DNA of 64,000 bases from Euglena gracilis (GCA_039621445.1 CP154956.1:8245443-8309442), one strand, 5' to 3'. Positions 28,796 to 41,893 are shown, numbered from the stretch's first letter. Program-made: numbers and translations. Notes: generated by a model from the sequence alone, not told the origin.

Positions 28796-29109
28796 GTGTA
28801 AGGGGTCCCTGGCCACTCACCACACCGCAAACTGGGCCAGACAGCCAGAAGCGAAGCTGGCGCCGACCGTAAACAGACGAGAGGCCATAGTGCACTGAAG
28901 GGGGGGGGGGCTCAGGGTGACGGCCTTGTTGGCCCCCAGGGTGGGTGTGGTTGCCTGGGCTGGGTCAGTCCAGGCCCCCAGAAGAGAGACCGCTGCAACC
29001 TTTTCCATCAAAAGCCATCGTTCGAGACATGGATTTGGAGCGGGGAATGCTGAGGTGAGCGGCCACTGCCTGCAGGGAGGGAAATATGCAATTTTGCATG
29101 ATTATTATT

Positions 29110-29228
29110 TTGCATATTGTTGTTCTTGTTGTTGTTATTTTTTTTGCAATTTTGTCAAAATTATTTTTATTATTATTTAATATTAATTTTTTAATAAAGC
29201 AATTATTTATTATTTTTATTTTTTTGCA
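29110..29228. repeat. A/T-rich simple sequence (TTATT)n, copy 1
   Basis: GTTGTT, TTATTATT and TTAATATT tracts before exon E21. The copy 2 counterpart (49510-49690) is longer and extensively rearranged, one of the most diverged intervals between copies. Confidence 0.6.
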
Positions 29229-29251
29229 TTCTTTCGCCGGCGGGCGTGCAG

Positions 29252-29397
29252 TGTGTGAGGAACTGACCAAGGTGGCCAGCCCGGACTCGAAGGAGGCGAT
29301 GGCGGTGGCCGGCCTCGGAAAGAAGTTTGCACTGTTTGCCAGCATCGCCGAGATGCGGGAGATCCTGGACCGCGCAGGCCTCCATTTGGAACCTTGA
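29252..29397 (+). CDS. Exon E21, copy 1, possible C-terminal exon
   Basis: Acceptor GGCGTGCAG ends at 29251. The frame CEELTKVASPDSKEAMAVAG, LGKKFALFASIAEMREILDR, AGLHLEP ends at a TGA at 29395-29397. There is no GT before the stop. Either this is a genuine terminus or a GC donor (CGCAG|GCCTCC) is used. The last codons differ between copies (Leu/Ser, Pro/Leu), so they may be non-coding. Confidence 0.65.
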
Positions 29398-29673
29398 GCT
29401 ATCTGCAACCTATATGCACGCATCGAAGCCTTTTGAAGCTTTTATTGATTTTTGTTTGTGTGGGCATGCGTGCATGTGCGGGGGAGTGCGTGCATTTGTG
29501 TGCGTCGAGGAGCTGCAAGATATCCCCCCTTCAACCCAAGAACTGTCGAATCTGCACACATGATCCCGTAGAATTTGTAATTCTCCCCAACTTGCCAGCG
29601 ATCGCCACCCGCAATCAATTGCCTTCCTCTGCGCTGCCCAACTTCTGACCCCCGGGCAGCTCTCACCTGCCAG

Positions 29674-29733
29674 TGTGTGCTGCCCAACTTGTCACGCGAG
29701 GGGAAGGTATCAATCCTCATTGGCACTGACCAA
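29674..29733 (+). CDS. Candidate short exon E22, copy 1
   Basis: Acceptor CTCACCTGCCAG ends at 29673; 20 codons, LPNLSREGKVSILIGTDQ, lead to CCAA|GTAACA. The VSILIGTD block resembles the conserved strand of aspartic proteases of BEL/Pao-type retrotransposons (V-D-x-L-I-G-x-D), though the match is short. The frame also stays open beyond the donor. Copy 2 has a better donor, GTAAGA, and Cys-to-Arg at the start. Confidence 0.35.
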
Positions 29734-31845
29734 GTAACACCAGATAGTACGAGCATTACTGAGTATATTACAGACATCACGTATGGAAAAAGACATAGGG
29801 CATCTGCACGTGTAGCTCACGAGGGAACCGACCGGGCAGCAGCCTGCGGTGGTCACTTTTTTTTATATCATTGTAGCTGTGAATGCTTCCAGAGGTGCTA
29901 AAGACAGGCGGGGAATTGATATCCAGAATTTTCACTTGGTGTACCCCCCCCAATGAGTGCACGGGTGCGCGCATTTTAAGGACGTAGTTTCGGACCCCAA
30001 GGGGTGTACACTTATTAGGGCACTGCGCACTTATTAGGGCAGAGCACAAAATACTTGATTTACAACCACTCTTTTTCAGTTTTCCACTTCTTGTGGTGTC
30101 AAACAATGAGTCAAGTGATTATGTGTCAAATTTGGGCTTGGGCAATATAGAAATGTTTGGTCTGAGAAGGACGGTTCTGAGAATTGTGTGTTTTTCTGAC
30201 CTGAGATGCGATGGTGATTTCTCCTTTGGGGGGGTGCACTTTTTAGGGAGGTAGTTTCGGACCTTTGGGGGGTGCGCACTTATTAGGGCACTGTGCACAA
30301 TTAAGGCACTGCGCACTTACTAGGGGGGGGATTTACAAAATTCTGAATTTCTTTTCCAGTTTTCCATAATTTCCGTCATTATCCCTGTGAATAAAAATGG
30401 CACAACATTACTTGATGCCGTGTGACTCCTTTTGCATTGGGTTTTGTATTTTTGTATTTGGTCACCACACGTGGCTCTGTAGCAAGATGGCTTTTTTGGG
30501 GTTCCAGGTGTTGAAAAATCAGAGAAACCTGATTTGCATTCTTGAAATGACCCAATAAATTGTTGGTCTCTTTCCAAAACGGTGTTTGCATGTGGAGAGA
30601 TGGTTGTTTGCATTATTCAACAAATGGCATTGAAATGTAGAATAATGAAATGAAGTGCCATCATAATTCTGTCATCATCGATTGTTCTGTTGTTACTCAA
30701 GGCAAAGGCTGGGAGGTGAAGGCAGATTTGTTGAACATTACCAAGTGCCTCTTGGCCCCAGAAGTTTATACAAACTGTCTTTGTTTTTCAGTCTAAGTTT
30801 AAGAACAGTTTGAAACAGAAAACTGAGTTGGCACTCCTTCAACTGCTAGCTGAAAGGCCAAGGGAAAGGCCAAAGGTTTCGGTGGTTGGTGAGGGGAGGT
30901 CACTGTTTGTTTATTGCTTTTTTTCAGAACACCTTGAAAGCAGGTAAGTTTGATATTGTGCTGTTCCATTCCCGATGTAGATGGCTGGCCGGTGGCCCGG
31001 CCCGGCCCAGCCCGGCCCGGCCTGACAGCCTGGCAGCCTGGCCCAGTGGCAAGGCCCGTCCATCAGCCCGGGGGAATCAAAATACCATTGGATCAGGAAT
31101 TTTAAGGGCTTCATTTTTTGGTCTCCAATGATTTCTTTTGATTTGCCACCATTTTGATATTTTGATAACTTGGGTTTCTGGAACTCAAATACAACTAAAG
31201 CGCGCTGTATTTGGGGCCAGGAGCGCGGGCCGTGGAGGCTGATAGTTCGGGGTGATGGAGGGAACCAAGGGCTTGATTTTAGTTCCCTGGCGATTTCCTT
31301 TCATTCCCCACCAATTTTAAGTATTTTTAAAATTTTCAATTTTTTTGGCCCCAAAATGGCATGTACTTGGACCAGACGTGCAGCTGACCTTGGCGGCTTG
31401 ACAGGTAACAGAGGGTCCCGGGGCTTTATTTTAGTTCCCCTGATTTCCTTTTGATTGACCCCCATTTTGGAAGTTCAATTTTTTGACCCCGATATGGTGC
31501 AAAATAACAGTTAACTGAGACAGGCCAAAACTGTACAAACTGTACAAACTGTCCAAAAAAATGGGGTATGTCAGGAGCCGGTCGCGCAGCTGCCGGACCC
31601 ACCCGTCCTTCGAGACCGGTGGACGGGTCACGAGGGCTTGATTGAAGGCCCCCAGTGATTCCCTTTAATTCCCCACCATTTTGGAGACAATTTCAAATTT
31701 TTTTGACTGCATTGGGGCAAAAACGGCCCAAGTGGGCTGCATTTTGGGCCAGGCGTGCAGCCGGCCTCTTCAGGGTGATAGAGGTTCCGGGGCTGTATTT
31801 TTGGTCCCTGGTGTTTGCCTTTGTTTGGCTAGCATTTCATCCCAG

Positions 31846-32019
31846 GCTCGTGCCGTCTGCCTCGATGGGTGCTTGATGCCGGCCGCGTTCGGCGACCCTT
31901 TTGAGGAGTGGTTCCGGGCGTGTTCCCTGAAGCTCTCCATGTTCTGTGACGAGAAGTGGAGCCAGGTGGTGCAGCGGCTGTTGCCCACTGGGTTTGACAG
32001 CGCATTTTCTGGCACTTGG
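31846..32019 (+). CDS. Exon E2, copy 2
   Basis: Identical in coding sequence to E2 of copy 1 (acceptor CCCAG at 31841-31845). The neighbouring intron differs by substitutions and a longer G-run at 32143-32153. Confidence 0.6.
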
Positions 32020-32838
32020 CCGAATCTATGTCCTTGGTGGTGTGGGTCCCGGAAGGGTCCTATTTTCAATCACACTCCCCCTCCAGGGGGGTTCTTGGTT
32101 CTGGACCATAACATTTCTTGAGGTGCTTTCACCCCCGCGGGGGGGGGGGGGGCGTTTGGAGCAATTCTGAAGGAGGAAGCAGTTTGAAGTTTTTTGAAGA
32201 ATTTTTTTTAAAAAATAACTTCTTGGCGCAAGGCTTTTCCAGCCCAACTTAACCTCTTCCCCACCTGTGGATTGATTTAACCCCTGGTTCATTTCTTGGG
32301 TCATTGCCTATATTTGGTTCAGCTTGGGTATTTGCCACCGCATCGATTCTGCCTCTGTCCGGGAAATTATTTTACTGGCTTTAGCTAGACCCAAGAAATT
32401 CCCCTCGACAGCAGTCTCCATTTTTAAGGCGCACATGCCTGGCCACGGACAAGAAATTTGCCCACGATTGCCAACGATGGTCCGTTTCTGGCACCTGGCA
32501 CCAGAGGTGACCGGAGCAAACCCCCCTCTCAAATAACACCCCCCCCCCCCCCCGCGTGTTATTTGGGCACCCGAATTGGGGCCCCAGGGGGGGGGTGTGT
32601 TATTTGGGGGGGGTGCGTTATTCTTATATGGAAAACCAAAGGAAAACAGGGGGGTGTGTTATTTGGGCGCTCGAAATCGGCCCCCGAGGGGGGGTGTGTT
32701 ATTTGGGGGGGGTTATTTGGGAGGGGGGTTTACCTTGACCGAGCATCCAGGCACTTTTAGCCGTATGTCCCTCCAGACTTCCCTCCCCCCGGGGTTGGTC
32801 AAATCCAGCCGGCCTGGAATCCCAAAGCGATCGTAAAG

Positions 32839-32924
32839 AAATGGCGTTGGGGTGACGTGGTGTGGTTCATGCTGAACTCCCTGCAGCTCACGGTGGAGAT
32901 GCACAGCCTGAAGGGGTCGGGGCT
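32839..32924 (+). CDS. Exon E3, copy 2
   Basis: Same 86 nt as copy 1, with the same acceptor and GTAATG donor at 32925. Confidence 0.6.
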
Positions 32925-33271
32925 GTAATGGGAATCCCCACAACCCTATGGGTGGTGGATGGGCCAGCCCCTTTGGCAGCGAAGGAATTTTCGTTGCGCT
33001 GTAGTGGGTGGGGGGCACCTCTTGGGTAGTCATTATTTTTTTAAGGCGGGATTTCTCAATTTTTTAAGGCGTTTTTTAAGGTTTTTTTTAGGGTTTTAAG
33101 GTTTTTGAGGATTTTAAGAATTTTTTAAGGTTTTTTAAGGCATTTTGGCAAAAAAATTTAAGGTTTTTTAAGGTTTTTTAAGGTTTTTTAAGGTTTTTTA
33201 AGGCGCCTTAAAAAAGTAATGCCTGCTCTTGGGTGGGGGCGTTGACCCTCCCATCAAGCTTTTCCATACAG

Positions 33272-33372
33272 CCCTGGAAGGGGGTGCTGGAGGCGGAGCT
33301 GAAGCAGCTGGCCTGCCGGAAGGTGGCGGAAGGGCAGGGCACGCTGTGGCAGAGCAGGCGGTTGGCACGGGG
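33272..33372 (+). CDS. Exon E4, copy 2
   Basis: Identical to copy 1, with acceptor CCATACAG to 33271 and donor GTGAAC at 33373. Confidence 0.65.
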
Positions 33373-33457
33373 GTGAACGCTGCTTTGTGGCGATGCTGCT
33401 GTGCGTTTTGTGTTGTGTTGTGTTGTGTTGCGCTGGTTTATTGGTTGTTGTGTTGTT

Positions 33458-33591
33458 GTGCTGTGCTGTGCTGTGCTGTGCTGTGCTGTGCTGTGCTGTG
33501 CTGTGCTGTGCTGTGTTACGTTGGGTTGTGCTGTGCTGTGCTGTGCTGTGCTGTGCTGTGCTGTGTTACGTTGGGTTGTGCTGTGCTGTGT
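33458..33591. repeat. (TGTGC)n pentanucleotide microsatellite, copy 2
   Basis: Same two-block organisation as copy 1 with about one unit fewer. Confidence 0.85.
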
Positions 33592-33638
33592 TAGGTGCAT
33601 TTGTGTCACTTTCTCGGAAAATTTTCCCTGATTCACAG

Positions 33639-33718
33639 TGTCCCGGAGAAGCAGAATCAAGGCGGTGGCCCGAGAGCTGAACCAGATAGAGGCAAAGACC
33701 CAAGAAATGAACCAGAGG
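33639..33718 (+). CDS. Exon E5, copy 2
   Basis: Differs from copy 1 by two substitutions; acceptor and GTAAAT donor are conserved. Confidence 0.6.
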
Positions 33719-34803
33719 GTAAATCAATCCACATGTGGGAGGAGGTTAAGTTGGGCTGGGAAGGACTTGTGCCAAATATTTTAAATAAAGTTAAATGTTT
33801 AATGTTTTGAAAATCAAACTTCCTGTGCCGTTCAAACTGTTACGTGTATTGTTCAAACTTTGTGTGTACGGGTCTGGCTGACCCACTTGATTCCCATGTC
33901 CGCAATTCCTTTCGGCTCGGAGTCGCTTCAAAACGTTTTGGGGGCTTTGGAGATGAGGTACGTTTACACAGTGCATCCTTAAAGTGTGGTGTATTGCCCT
34001 CCTCCCCACCCTGATGTGCTTTAGAACAGGGGGAGAAGTGCGGTTTGCGTGGTTTTATTAATTTTATTTTACCATATATGTTTTTTTTGGCTTTTTGGCA
34101 CGTTTATTCGTGACTTTTTTTTGCAATTTTTGCCTTTTTTTTGTTGCAATTTTCGGTTATTTTGAAACTGACATTTTCCTCATAATTCCGTGTAATTCTT
34201 GTTATTTGATCCCATTCTTGCGTATTTTTTCGTATTTTTTTGCATTTTCGTAATTCTTGTGCTTTCCCCCCGTTTTTTTGTGTGCGTTTTTTTGCACTTT
34301 TTTTCCTCGAGGCGGGCAACCGGAGGTGAGGGTAAAAAATTGGTCACATCTAAAATTAGCCGGGAAAAAATTGGATGGACAAAAGTCGCCCAAAATATTT
34401 CTGGACGATTTCAAGGATTGTCTTGATGCCTCCCTGGAAAAGGCGTCCCAAATGACCGTTTTCTGGGCCAAAGGGTCGTGATATTTCCAAAAGGTGCCCA
34501 AATATTTCCTGACCATTTTCAGAAAAGTGCCCAATTTTTTCCGTCACCAATTTTTTCCCAACAAATCTTCTACATGACCAGTTTTCATCCCTCTGGTAGT
34601 TCATTCCTCCCCCCTTTCCACAATGTGCCCTGCACGGGATTCCGCTCTCATCCAAAAGTGGCTTGCGTCCCGCCGTGAGACGGCCAGGGTTTGATGCCTC
34701 AGCTTTCTGGCGCTGCAATTCCCTCAAACTCTTGTGAATGCTTGTCAACTCACTTCGGCTGCTCTTGCAATGGAAAAAAGGCTTGCTGTTGATAACTACA
34801 GTT

Positions 34804-35095
34804 GGGCGGTCCTTAAAGGATGGGATTCTTTTTTTTTTGTTTAGGAACGCCCCTTGAAGACCGCCCTCAGGGCGAAGGGCTGGACAACGGCCGGTCTAGG
34901 CATCGAACAGGGTCGAAAATTCAAAAGCCGGAAAACACATTTTTTTAAGTTAAAGTTTTTTTGGTGGTCCAAATTGAAAAAAAAATTCCCGCCAAAGTCG
35001 ACCTTTTTTTTTGCCAAAATATGGCCATTTTCCCTGTGTAGTTTTTTCACTGAATGTTCTGGGACGTTTTTTTATTATTGCTAAAGTACCGCCCT
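34804..35095. mobile_element. Introner-like element F1, copy 2
   Basis: Counterpart of 14265-14556. Here the left end is the full GGGCGGTCC, closer to the family consensus. The T-tract before the right end is interrupted (ATTATTGCTA). Confidence 0.6.
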
Positions 35096-35373
35096 GAATT
35101 GCAGCGCGACGCCACGTAACGTAATTACATCTTTGAAGCCTTTTTGAAGCCTGCAAAGTTTATGCTAATTTGACTTGCTTCCCAAAAATCTCCCCTGTTG
35201 GACACCATATGTGTTGCAAAATCGGTGGGTTTATTCACGTGCCGGTTGGTCCTTAACGGTCCTCGGTTTTTTTTAAAAAAGCCCTGTGTTTTTTTTAAAA
35301 AAAACCTTGTTGAACGCCCTGCTCATATGTCCAAAGACTTTGTTTGGGTATCTTCCAATCCTGTCCCCCCCCC

Positions 35374-35535
35374 GCTCTTCAACATTGCCCTGAAACTGAC
35401 CCAGCAGGAGGGACGGCAGGATCCCCAAAGCGTGGAGAATGCTGACCCCGAGGCGGACACTCCAACCAAACAGAATGAGGGCAAGCTGGCACGCGAGCTG
35501 GCAGAAAAGGAGGGGTCTGCGGAGGACGCCCAGGG
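35374..35535 (+). CDS. Exon E6, copy 2
   Basis: One silent substitution relative to copy 1; same GTGCCA donor at 35536. Confidence 0.6.
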
Positions 35536-36098
35536 GTGCCACGGGTTTCAGATGGGTCTCCCAAGTGGAGGTTTTTTTTTAAGAGAAGTTTGGGCGTGGG
35601 AAGGGGGGTTGGTGGATGGGTGGGTCCCCGCCAACCCCCCCCCCCCCCCCCGGGTGGATGGGGGTTGGGCCGAGTGGGTACGAGTGGGTTTCTTCTATTT
35701 TCGGCGCGAAGCTTGAAAATTATTTGGAACCCAAAATTGACCGAGCCCCACCCAGCGGGGGGTAGGTGGGTCCAGCCCCCCCCCCCCCCCCCCCCCATGG
35801 TCCCAAAAAACCTCTGCTCCCAAGGTTCCTCCTTGCCCACAGGAACTAAATCCCCAGATTTAAGCAACTGCCAAAGGCACTTTTGGGGGAGGGAGGTCAT
35901 GTCCCGGCACAAAATCAAAAAAAATGCAGGGACCCTCAAGGAAGGAGTTAAATTACCTCCCCCCCCCCCTGTCCTTGACACGCCTTGTCCATGACACACC
36001 CCCCGTGTCAACCGCACTTTTCCCGTACCTAAAAAGAGTAAAGTATTTTTGACACACTTCACGTCTCTGGAGCTAATTGGTTGCCATTTTCTGCGCAG

Positions 36099-36244
36099 AA
36101 CCATGGCTTTGAACTCATCTTCTTTTGAGTTTGGTGATTTAGTGAGATGTGAGCACTCCAATGGAGTTATTGTTGATGCTATGGTGATTGGGCCCTCAAA
36201 CCGAGGTCCAGATTACTTGGCCATCATTTGCTGCATGTTTTGTG
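36099..36244 (+). CDS. Candidate exon E7, copy 2
   Basis: Identical coding sequence to copy 1, ATG at 36103, while a substitution lies just outside the proposed donor (GGTTC to GGTTCT at 36250). Confidence 0.45.
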
Positions 36245-36561
36245 GTACGGTTCTCATGACACGGCGTGTCCATGACACACCCCCCGTGTCAACCGCACTT
36301 TCCCCGTACTTTGGCGTGTCAACGACAAGGGGGGGGGGGGAATGTACACCCCAAATGGCTGGAATGGAACTAAAAAGATATGAACAGTGCAACTCCTCCC
36401 CCTGAGACCAACAGGTGTGCGGAATAGCTCTCTGGACGGTAAAAAAAAAGTATGATTTGTCCTTTGCAAATGTAAAAGAAACGATATTTTCCCAAGGATC
36501 TCTGAGCACTTCTTGATTATTTTTGCACTTTTTGATAAACCTATGAGCTAGGCCACATCCG

Positions 36562-36604
36562 CCCACCCACCCACCCACCCACCCACCCACACACACACAC
36601 ACAG

Positions 36605-36651
<47 letters not shown>

Positions 36652-36698
36652 CACACATCACACATCACACACACACACAACACACATCACACACACAT

Positions 36699-36730
<32 letters not shown>

Positions 36731-36775
36731 CACACACACACATAGAAATACACTTGCACGCACACGCATGCGCGC
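36562..36775. repeat. (CA)n microsatellite, copy 2
   Basis: Counterpart of 16040-16262 with altered interruption order. Confidence 0.85.
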
Positions 36776-37206
36776 ACAACAGGTCCAAACCAGACTTTTG
36801 TTTAAGGGATTGCAGTACGCCCCCCCCCCCCGGGGGGGGCTGGACTGCAGCTAGTCCAAATTTGGCTAGTAGGATTTCTAGCAGACCCCTGGGGGCGGTC
36901 TGCTAGCAGGGCTAGCTAGTGGAAAAATTTTTCCAGTGGAAATTTTTTTTGGGACCCCCCAAAATGGCCCAAAATGCCCGTTTTTGGCCATTTTTGGGAA
37001 TTTTTGCAACAAAATCAGCCAAAAACCTATTAAAAACCTCATTTTTCCCTCCGGCGCACAGCGCCGGAAGAAAATTTTTTTCCAGTTTGGGAACCCCCCG
37101 GCCCCCCCCCCCTCGGGGGGGGAGGGGGGTCTACCTAGTCCATTTTTTCCAGTGTCTAGCCGATTGGCTTGCCAGTGCCCCCCCCCCCCGGGGCCTTAAG
37201 CAAAAG

Positions 37207-37397
37207 CCTGGTCCAAACTGCGATTGCTTGTGCTCCGCCACCTCCCTGCTGCCACCCCGATTTGGCACCTGCTCAGCCGGCTGCGGGAGGCGGTGGCCCA
37301 GGGGATGCAGCAGGTGGCTCTGCTGTGGCTGCAGAAGATGAAGTCGTTCGTGGAGGTGGAGGAGGGCCTGCAGGCCAGGGGGCTGGAGAGCCTCTGA
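37207..37397 (+). CDS. Exon E8, copy 2
   Basis: As copy 1, except TGC to TCC (Cys to Ser) close to the acceptor. TGA at 37395-37397. Confidence 0.6.
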
Positions 37398-40098
37398 CCC
37401 CTCACTCCAAATGGCGAAGCACCCCTGGTGCAGGATACTGAGTGAGCGTTGGTTTTGCACAAGGGGGTGAGGTGTTGCCACTCTTCTTCTTCTCCGGTGG
37501 GAAGCTCCTAGGAAAGCAAAGTTTCCTCCACATATTTTGGCCAAATTTTCCGCAAAAGCACGGGTTTCGTTGCTTTTTTGACCCCCCCCATTTTTTTTAC
37601 ATCGGATTGCACTGGTTTTTTTTATTGGTTTGGTGGTGTTGTTTTTTCTGCTGAAGAGCGATCAACCTTGCACAATTATTTTGCTGCTGACAACAAATCA
37701 CTGTGAGGACTTGCACTCGTTTTGGCAGCGTCATGCGTGCCCTTATGCAGTGCTTGCACAGCATGCGTGCATTTATGCACTGTTTTGGGAGATGCCGTCG
37801 TGAAGCTTCAAAAAAGGGGTATGAAAAATTTTGGCACACCACAGGTATAATGAGTTTTGCAGTGTACATGGTGGTTGGATTCAGAGATAAAGCGCGGCTA
37901 TAGGGGTTTGACAGTGGTGGTCAGGGTGAGAAGTGGCAGATAAGCACCCATTGTAAAAATATGAAAAAGTCACCCTGCCATGTTCCGGGTGGTGGACAAT
38001 GCGTGGCGATGACACAACCCTCCCAAGTGGTGAGACAGGAGCCCACTTTTGGACAGCTGCCTCTGTGTGGGGGTGCGCTGCTGTTTGGTGTTGCCCAAAT
38101 TTATTACTAAACAGAAGGAGTAACCGACCATGGGACAGCCGTCTCGGCCGGCCTGGGGGGAGGTGGATCGGGACCCCACTCCTGTGTTCCAAGCCAGAGC
38201 GATTCGATGCAACCCATCAGAACATATGCCGGCGATGCGAAAATTTATTGCATCAACCTCTTACTAATTAACTTGACTGTCGTACTAATTTCTTAACAAA
38301 TAACTTTCCTCAAAAATCGATCGATCACTTGCAGCCAGGGAATTTCCAAAGCCAGACCCCCTCCCCCGCGGGGTTGAGTGGTAATAAAGTTTTCGCCGCC
38401 TGGCAAAGCTGAGCTGGACCACAAAATGCTGAAAATTTTTTGAAAAAAGGGGGCAAAATGCCATAAATGACAGCGTGGTTTGATTTCCACCTCAAAATCT
38501 TGGCAAAAAAGTCAGCTGAATCTGGGCTGTTTTAGCTTGTTTTCAGGGTGCCCACCAGGTCCATCATGTCAGCCGGTAGGACCCACCCCCCTGGATCCCC
38601 AAGGGGGGGGGTCCACCATTTTCCCATCCGGCATCTGTTTTTGTTGAAAAAAATTTCGGGCATTGTTTTGAAGCCCCTTAAAATTTTTTCTGTTCTTTTT
38701 TTTATCCAGGGGGGAGGGGGAGGGGGGGCGACCCCGGGAGGGTCCGGGACCCCCCCCCCCGTCTCACTTGATACCCTGGGAGTGGGTGAGTCTGACCTGC
38801 CCCCCCCCCCCAGGGTTGGGGGGCCCCCTGGGGGGGGCAGGGCTGTACGGATCCCCGAAACCCCATGGGGTCACCCCCCACCAGTAACCCCAACCAACCC
38901 AACCCCCCCACCAGTAATTCTGGTGGCGATTTTTTAGGTCAAAGTTTCTCCTTCGACGCCGAAGGAATTTTTTTCTGCAGCTGCTGTGGTGGATGGGGTG
39001 CGGGGTCGACCCACCCCCACCTCCCAGGGGGGTGGACCACCACCCCCCACCAGGCCTTGTCCTTAAGAAATTTTCTGCTTGCAACATTTCCCTCCAAGAG
39101 CAACAAAATGGATGTGTGGCTGCATTGCACCCATGTCCCAAGGCTCCTATCCGGCAATGTATGTGCCGTTTTCATTAAAAACGATGTGAATTTTGTCTGA
39201 ATTATGAAGCAAAGGTGAAATGAAATCATTCCAACGTCATTGACCATGAAATTTCTTAAGCCCCACCCGTCCGCTGGGGGGGTTCCAGCACATACATCGC
39301 TTAAAGGTTTTTCCAGCTGCAACAGCATCCCCTGGGGGGGGGGGGTGGGGCTGCTGCTGCCCCTCATGGCCAGGCGCCATTTGGAGGGTCCAGCCGAAAT
39401 TTTTTGGAAAAAAAGTGTTCAAAAACGGCCAAAAATGGGGTGTTTTGGGCGTTGTCAGGTGCTCTTTTTTCAAAACTGTGTTGTCCGACCTTGGCTTGGC
39501 CTGGCCCACCTCAGGTCCAGCCGGGGTCCACCCCCCCCCCCCCCCCGGGCGGATGGGCTTGCAGCCAGCCCAAATTTCTAGCCAGCCCAAATTTCTAGCC
39601 TAAGCCCAGCACCCCCCCCCCCCGGGGTCCTTAAAGAGATGTAAAATGCTGGTAGCCAGCATTTTCCCCCAGCCAGCACCTCCCAGCTGAGCTGCACACC
39701 GCCGGGGTCGAGTGGTTATAAGGTTTTTGCAGCTTGGCAAAGCCAGGCTGGACCGATCTTTTTGGCACAAAGCACCAAAAATTTGGAAACAGGATCAGAA
39801 ATGGCCAAATATGGCCTTTTTTGAGGCTTGTTTTTTGGGGGTTTTCGCTTCAAAATTTTGGCTGGGGGGATTCGGCCCGGCCGACAAACTTCTGGCTGAA
39901 AAACCCCACCCCGCAACCCAGCCGGATTTGGGCTTTTTTGCCTGTTTTTGGGTGCCAGCCCGCAGGACACCCCCCCCGTGCACCCCCCCCTGGGGCCCAG
40001 CTACCCCTGTTCCCAGCTGGCCGGCTGGACCCCCCCCCCCCGCCACACCCGGGGTCAAGAAAATACCTGTTTTGGACCCCTCCCACCCGGGGGTTCCC

Positions 40099-40204
40099 AA
40101 CTTCCTGTGGGCGGCGGAGCTGTCGGAGGAGGGAGAGGACGGCGAGTCGCTGCAGTTCAAGCTGCAGTCTCACTTGCAGCAGTACATCGACATCCAGAGC
40201 CTAG
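40099..40204 (+). CDS. Exon E9, copy 2
   Basis: Counterpart with GCGGCGGAGCTGTCG in place of GCAGCGGAGCTCTCG and GAC in place of GAA. Confidence 0.5.
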
Positions 40205-40239
40205 ATTCACTTGATCTTTGCGCTGGGATCATTTTGACG

Positions 40240-40336
40240 CTGTGTGTGTGACCTGTGTGACCTGTGTGACCCATGTGACCTGTGTGACCTGTGCGACCTG
40301 TGTGACCCATGTGTGGCCTGTGTGACCTGTGTGGTT
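40240..40336. repeat. 9-bp (CTGTGTGRC) minisatellite, copy 2
   Basis: Shorter counterpart of 19718-19853, ending in a PyrPur junction GGTTACCGCCCCTTGAGG that leads into element F2. Confidence 0.8.
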
Positions 40337-40590
40337 ACCGCCCCTTGAGGACTGTCTTTAGGCCTACAGGACGGCCAAACGCCGATCTGGGCATCAAACG
40401 AGTCAAACTTGAATAGTCAGTTTTTTTTTGAAGTTTTGGGAGGATGGACAGCGGTCTAGGGATGCCAGAAATAACTTTTTTCCCCGAACTCCACCCGTTT
40501 GTCAAAATCCGGCCATTTTTTTCATCCATTTTGCCTGTGGGTTTTGCATTGAATGTGCCGGGACGGGATTCATTTTTGCTTCAAGGCGTC
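40334..40590. mobile_element. Introner-like element F2, copy 2
   Basis: Begins ACCGCCCCTTGAGGACTGTC and ends GCTTCAAGGCGTCC; the right end retains more of the terminal word than in copy 1. Confidence 0.5.
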
Positions 40591-40885
40591 CACCTCCCAC
40601 CCACCGATTCAATGCCAAGTTGGGAAAATTCGAAATTATTTGGGTCCCTAATCTCGACAGGTGTGCAAATCTTCTTGGGAATTCTGCCAAATAACAATGC
40701 CATTGTAACCAACAACAAACTTTTTTTTGCACGTTTTTTTTTTTCAATTTTGGGGAGCTTGACATTTTGGCAGGCTGTAGTTGGGGGTGGCCTTGAAGGG
40801 ATGGGATCCCCCCCCCCGTCCCCCGGCTGCGGTCATGTGACCTTTGGTGGTCGCACGACAAGGCGGGGGGTCTCGAAGTGGATCT

Positions 40886-40961
40886 ATGATCCTGAGCCTC
40901 GTGCACTCGCTGAAGACGCTGACCGTCTTCGTTCCCGTGGGGGACCTGGCCATCCTTATCA
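40886..40961 (+). CDS. Exon E10, copy 2
   Basis: Same as copy 1 except one A fewer directly before the proposed donor GTGCAC (40962). Confidence 0.5.
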
Positions 40962-41124
40962 GTGCACATTCGGGGATGGCGTTGACCACCCACTACACCC
41001 CCCCCCCCCCATCTTGCTGGGTGACCGCCCACAGATTAAGTACAGCCTCCCTGGTTGTGGCTTGTCACGGTTGTTTCCGCCGAATATGAATCCGTCCCCG
41101 GCCCTGCTGCACATCCCATGTGAG

Positions 41125-41212
41125 GTGGTGTTGCCCCCGATGGCCTCCCTGGAGTCGGCGGCGCAGGAGGACGGCATGCCCCCGGCTGCGCTGAAGCTGA
41201 CGGCAGCACCAG
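41125..41212 (+). CDS. Exon E11, copy 2
   Basis: Two conservative amino-acid changes near the 5' end; same CCAG|GAATCG end. Confidence 0.55.
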
Positions 41213-41804
41213 GAATCGACCACTGTTGATCCCCATGGGGCTGGTATTGACAACCAATTTTTATGGTTCACCTCTCCTCCCTGAAATGGCGTTCGGCTGC
41301 TGGTCACCGCAGCTGAAAGTTGGTGAATTATTTCATCGGCAGAGGTCAGCAAAGGGTCATTGAAGGAGTCGGGGTAGGGTTCAGATTTTCAGGCTGACGC
41401 TGGGCCTAAATGTTTTGCCTAACTTGTCTCTAAAGAAAAGCCAAACGATGCCCTAAAGCTAAGCCTAATTCAGGCCAAACAGTCTCCAAGCTTAGGGGTA
41501 GGTGGGGGGGCACAAGTTAACTGCTGTCATTTCACCATATGTAACCATGTTCAATATGCCCATCTTATTGCAAAATAACAAACATACACAGACGTACATG
41601 TGAGACATCCACGCACCGCGGGTTCTCCCAGGATCCGGAACTAGGTGGAATTTGGTGTAGTTGGATAATTTTTGAGCGTTTTTGAGGTTTTATTTATTAT
41701 ATAATTATTTTGCCTACGTATTTAGCCTCCGTCTTCCCATCTGGGGCAGCTAACGTCTCTCACGTGGCACACGAAGCATTTGTTCCACCTTTCGCCCACC
41801 AGAG

Positions 41805-41893
41805 CCGCTTCGGAGCGCCTCCCGGCGCTGCTGAATGCGCTGCAGGCGATGCGATCATTCACCGGCAGCCGCCCCGAGGCGGACCTGGAGCAG
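41805..41893 (+). CDS. Exon E12, copy 2
   Basis: Identical to copy 1, including the GC donor context. Confidence 0.6.
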
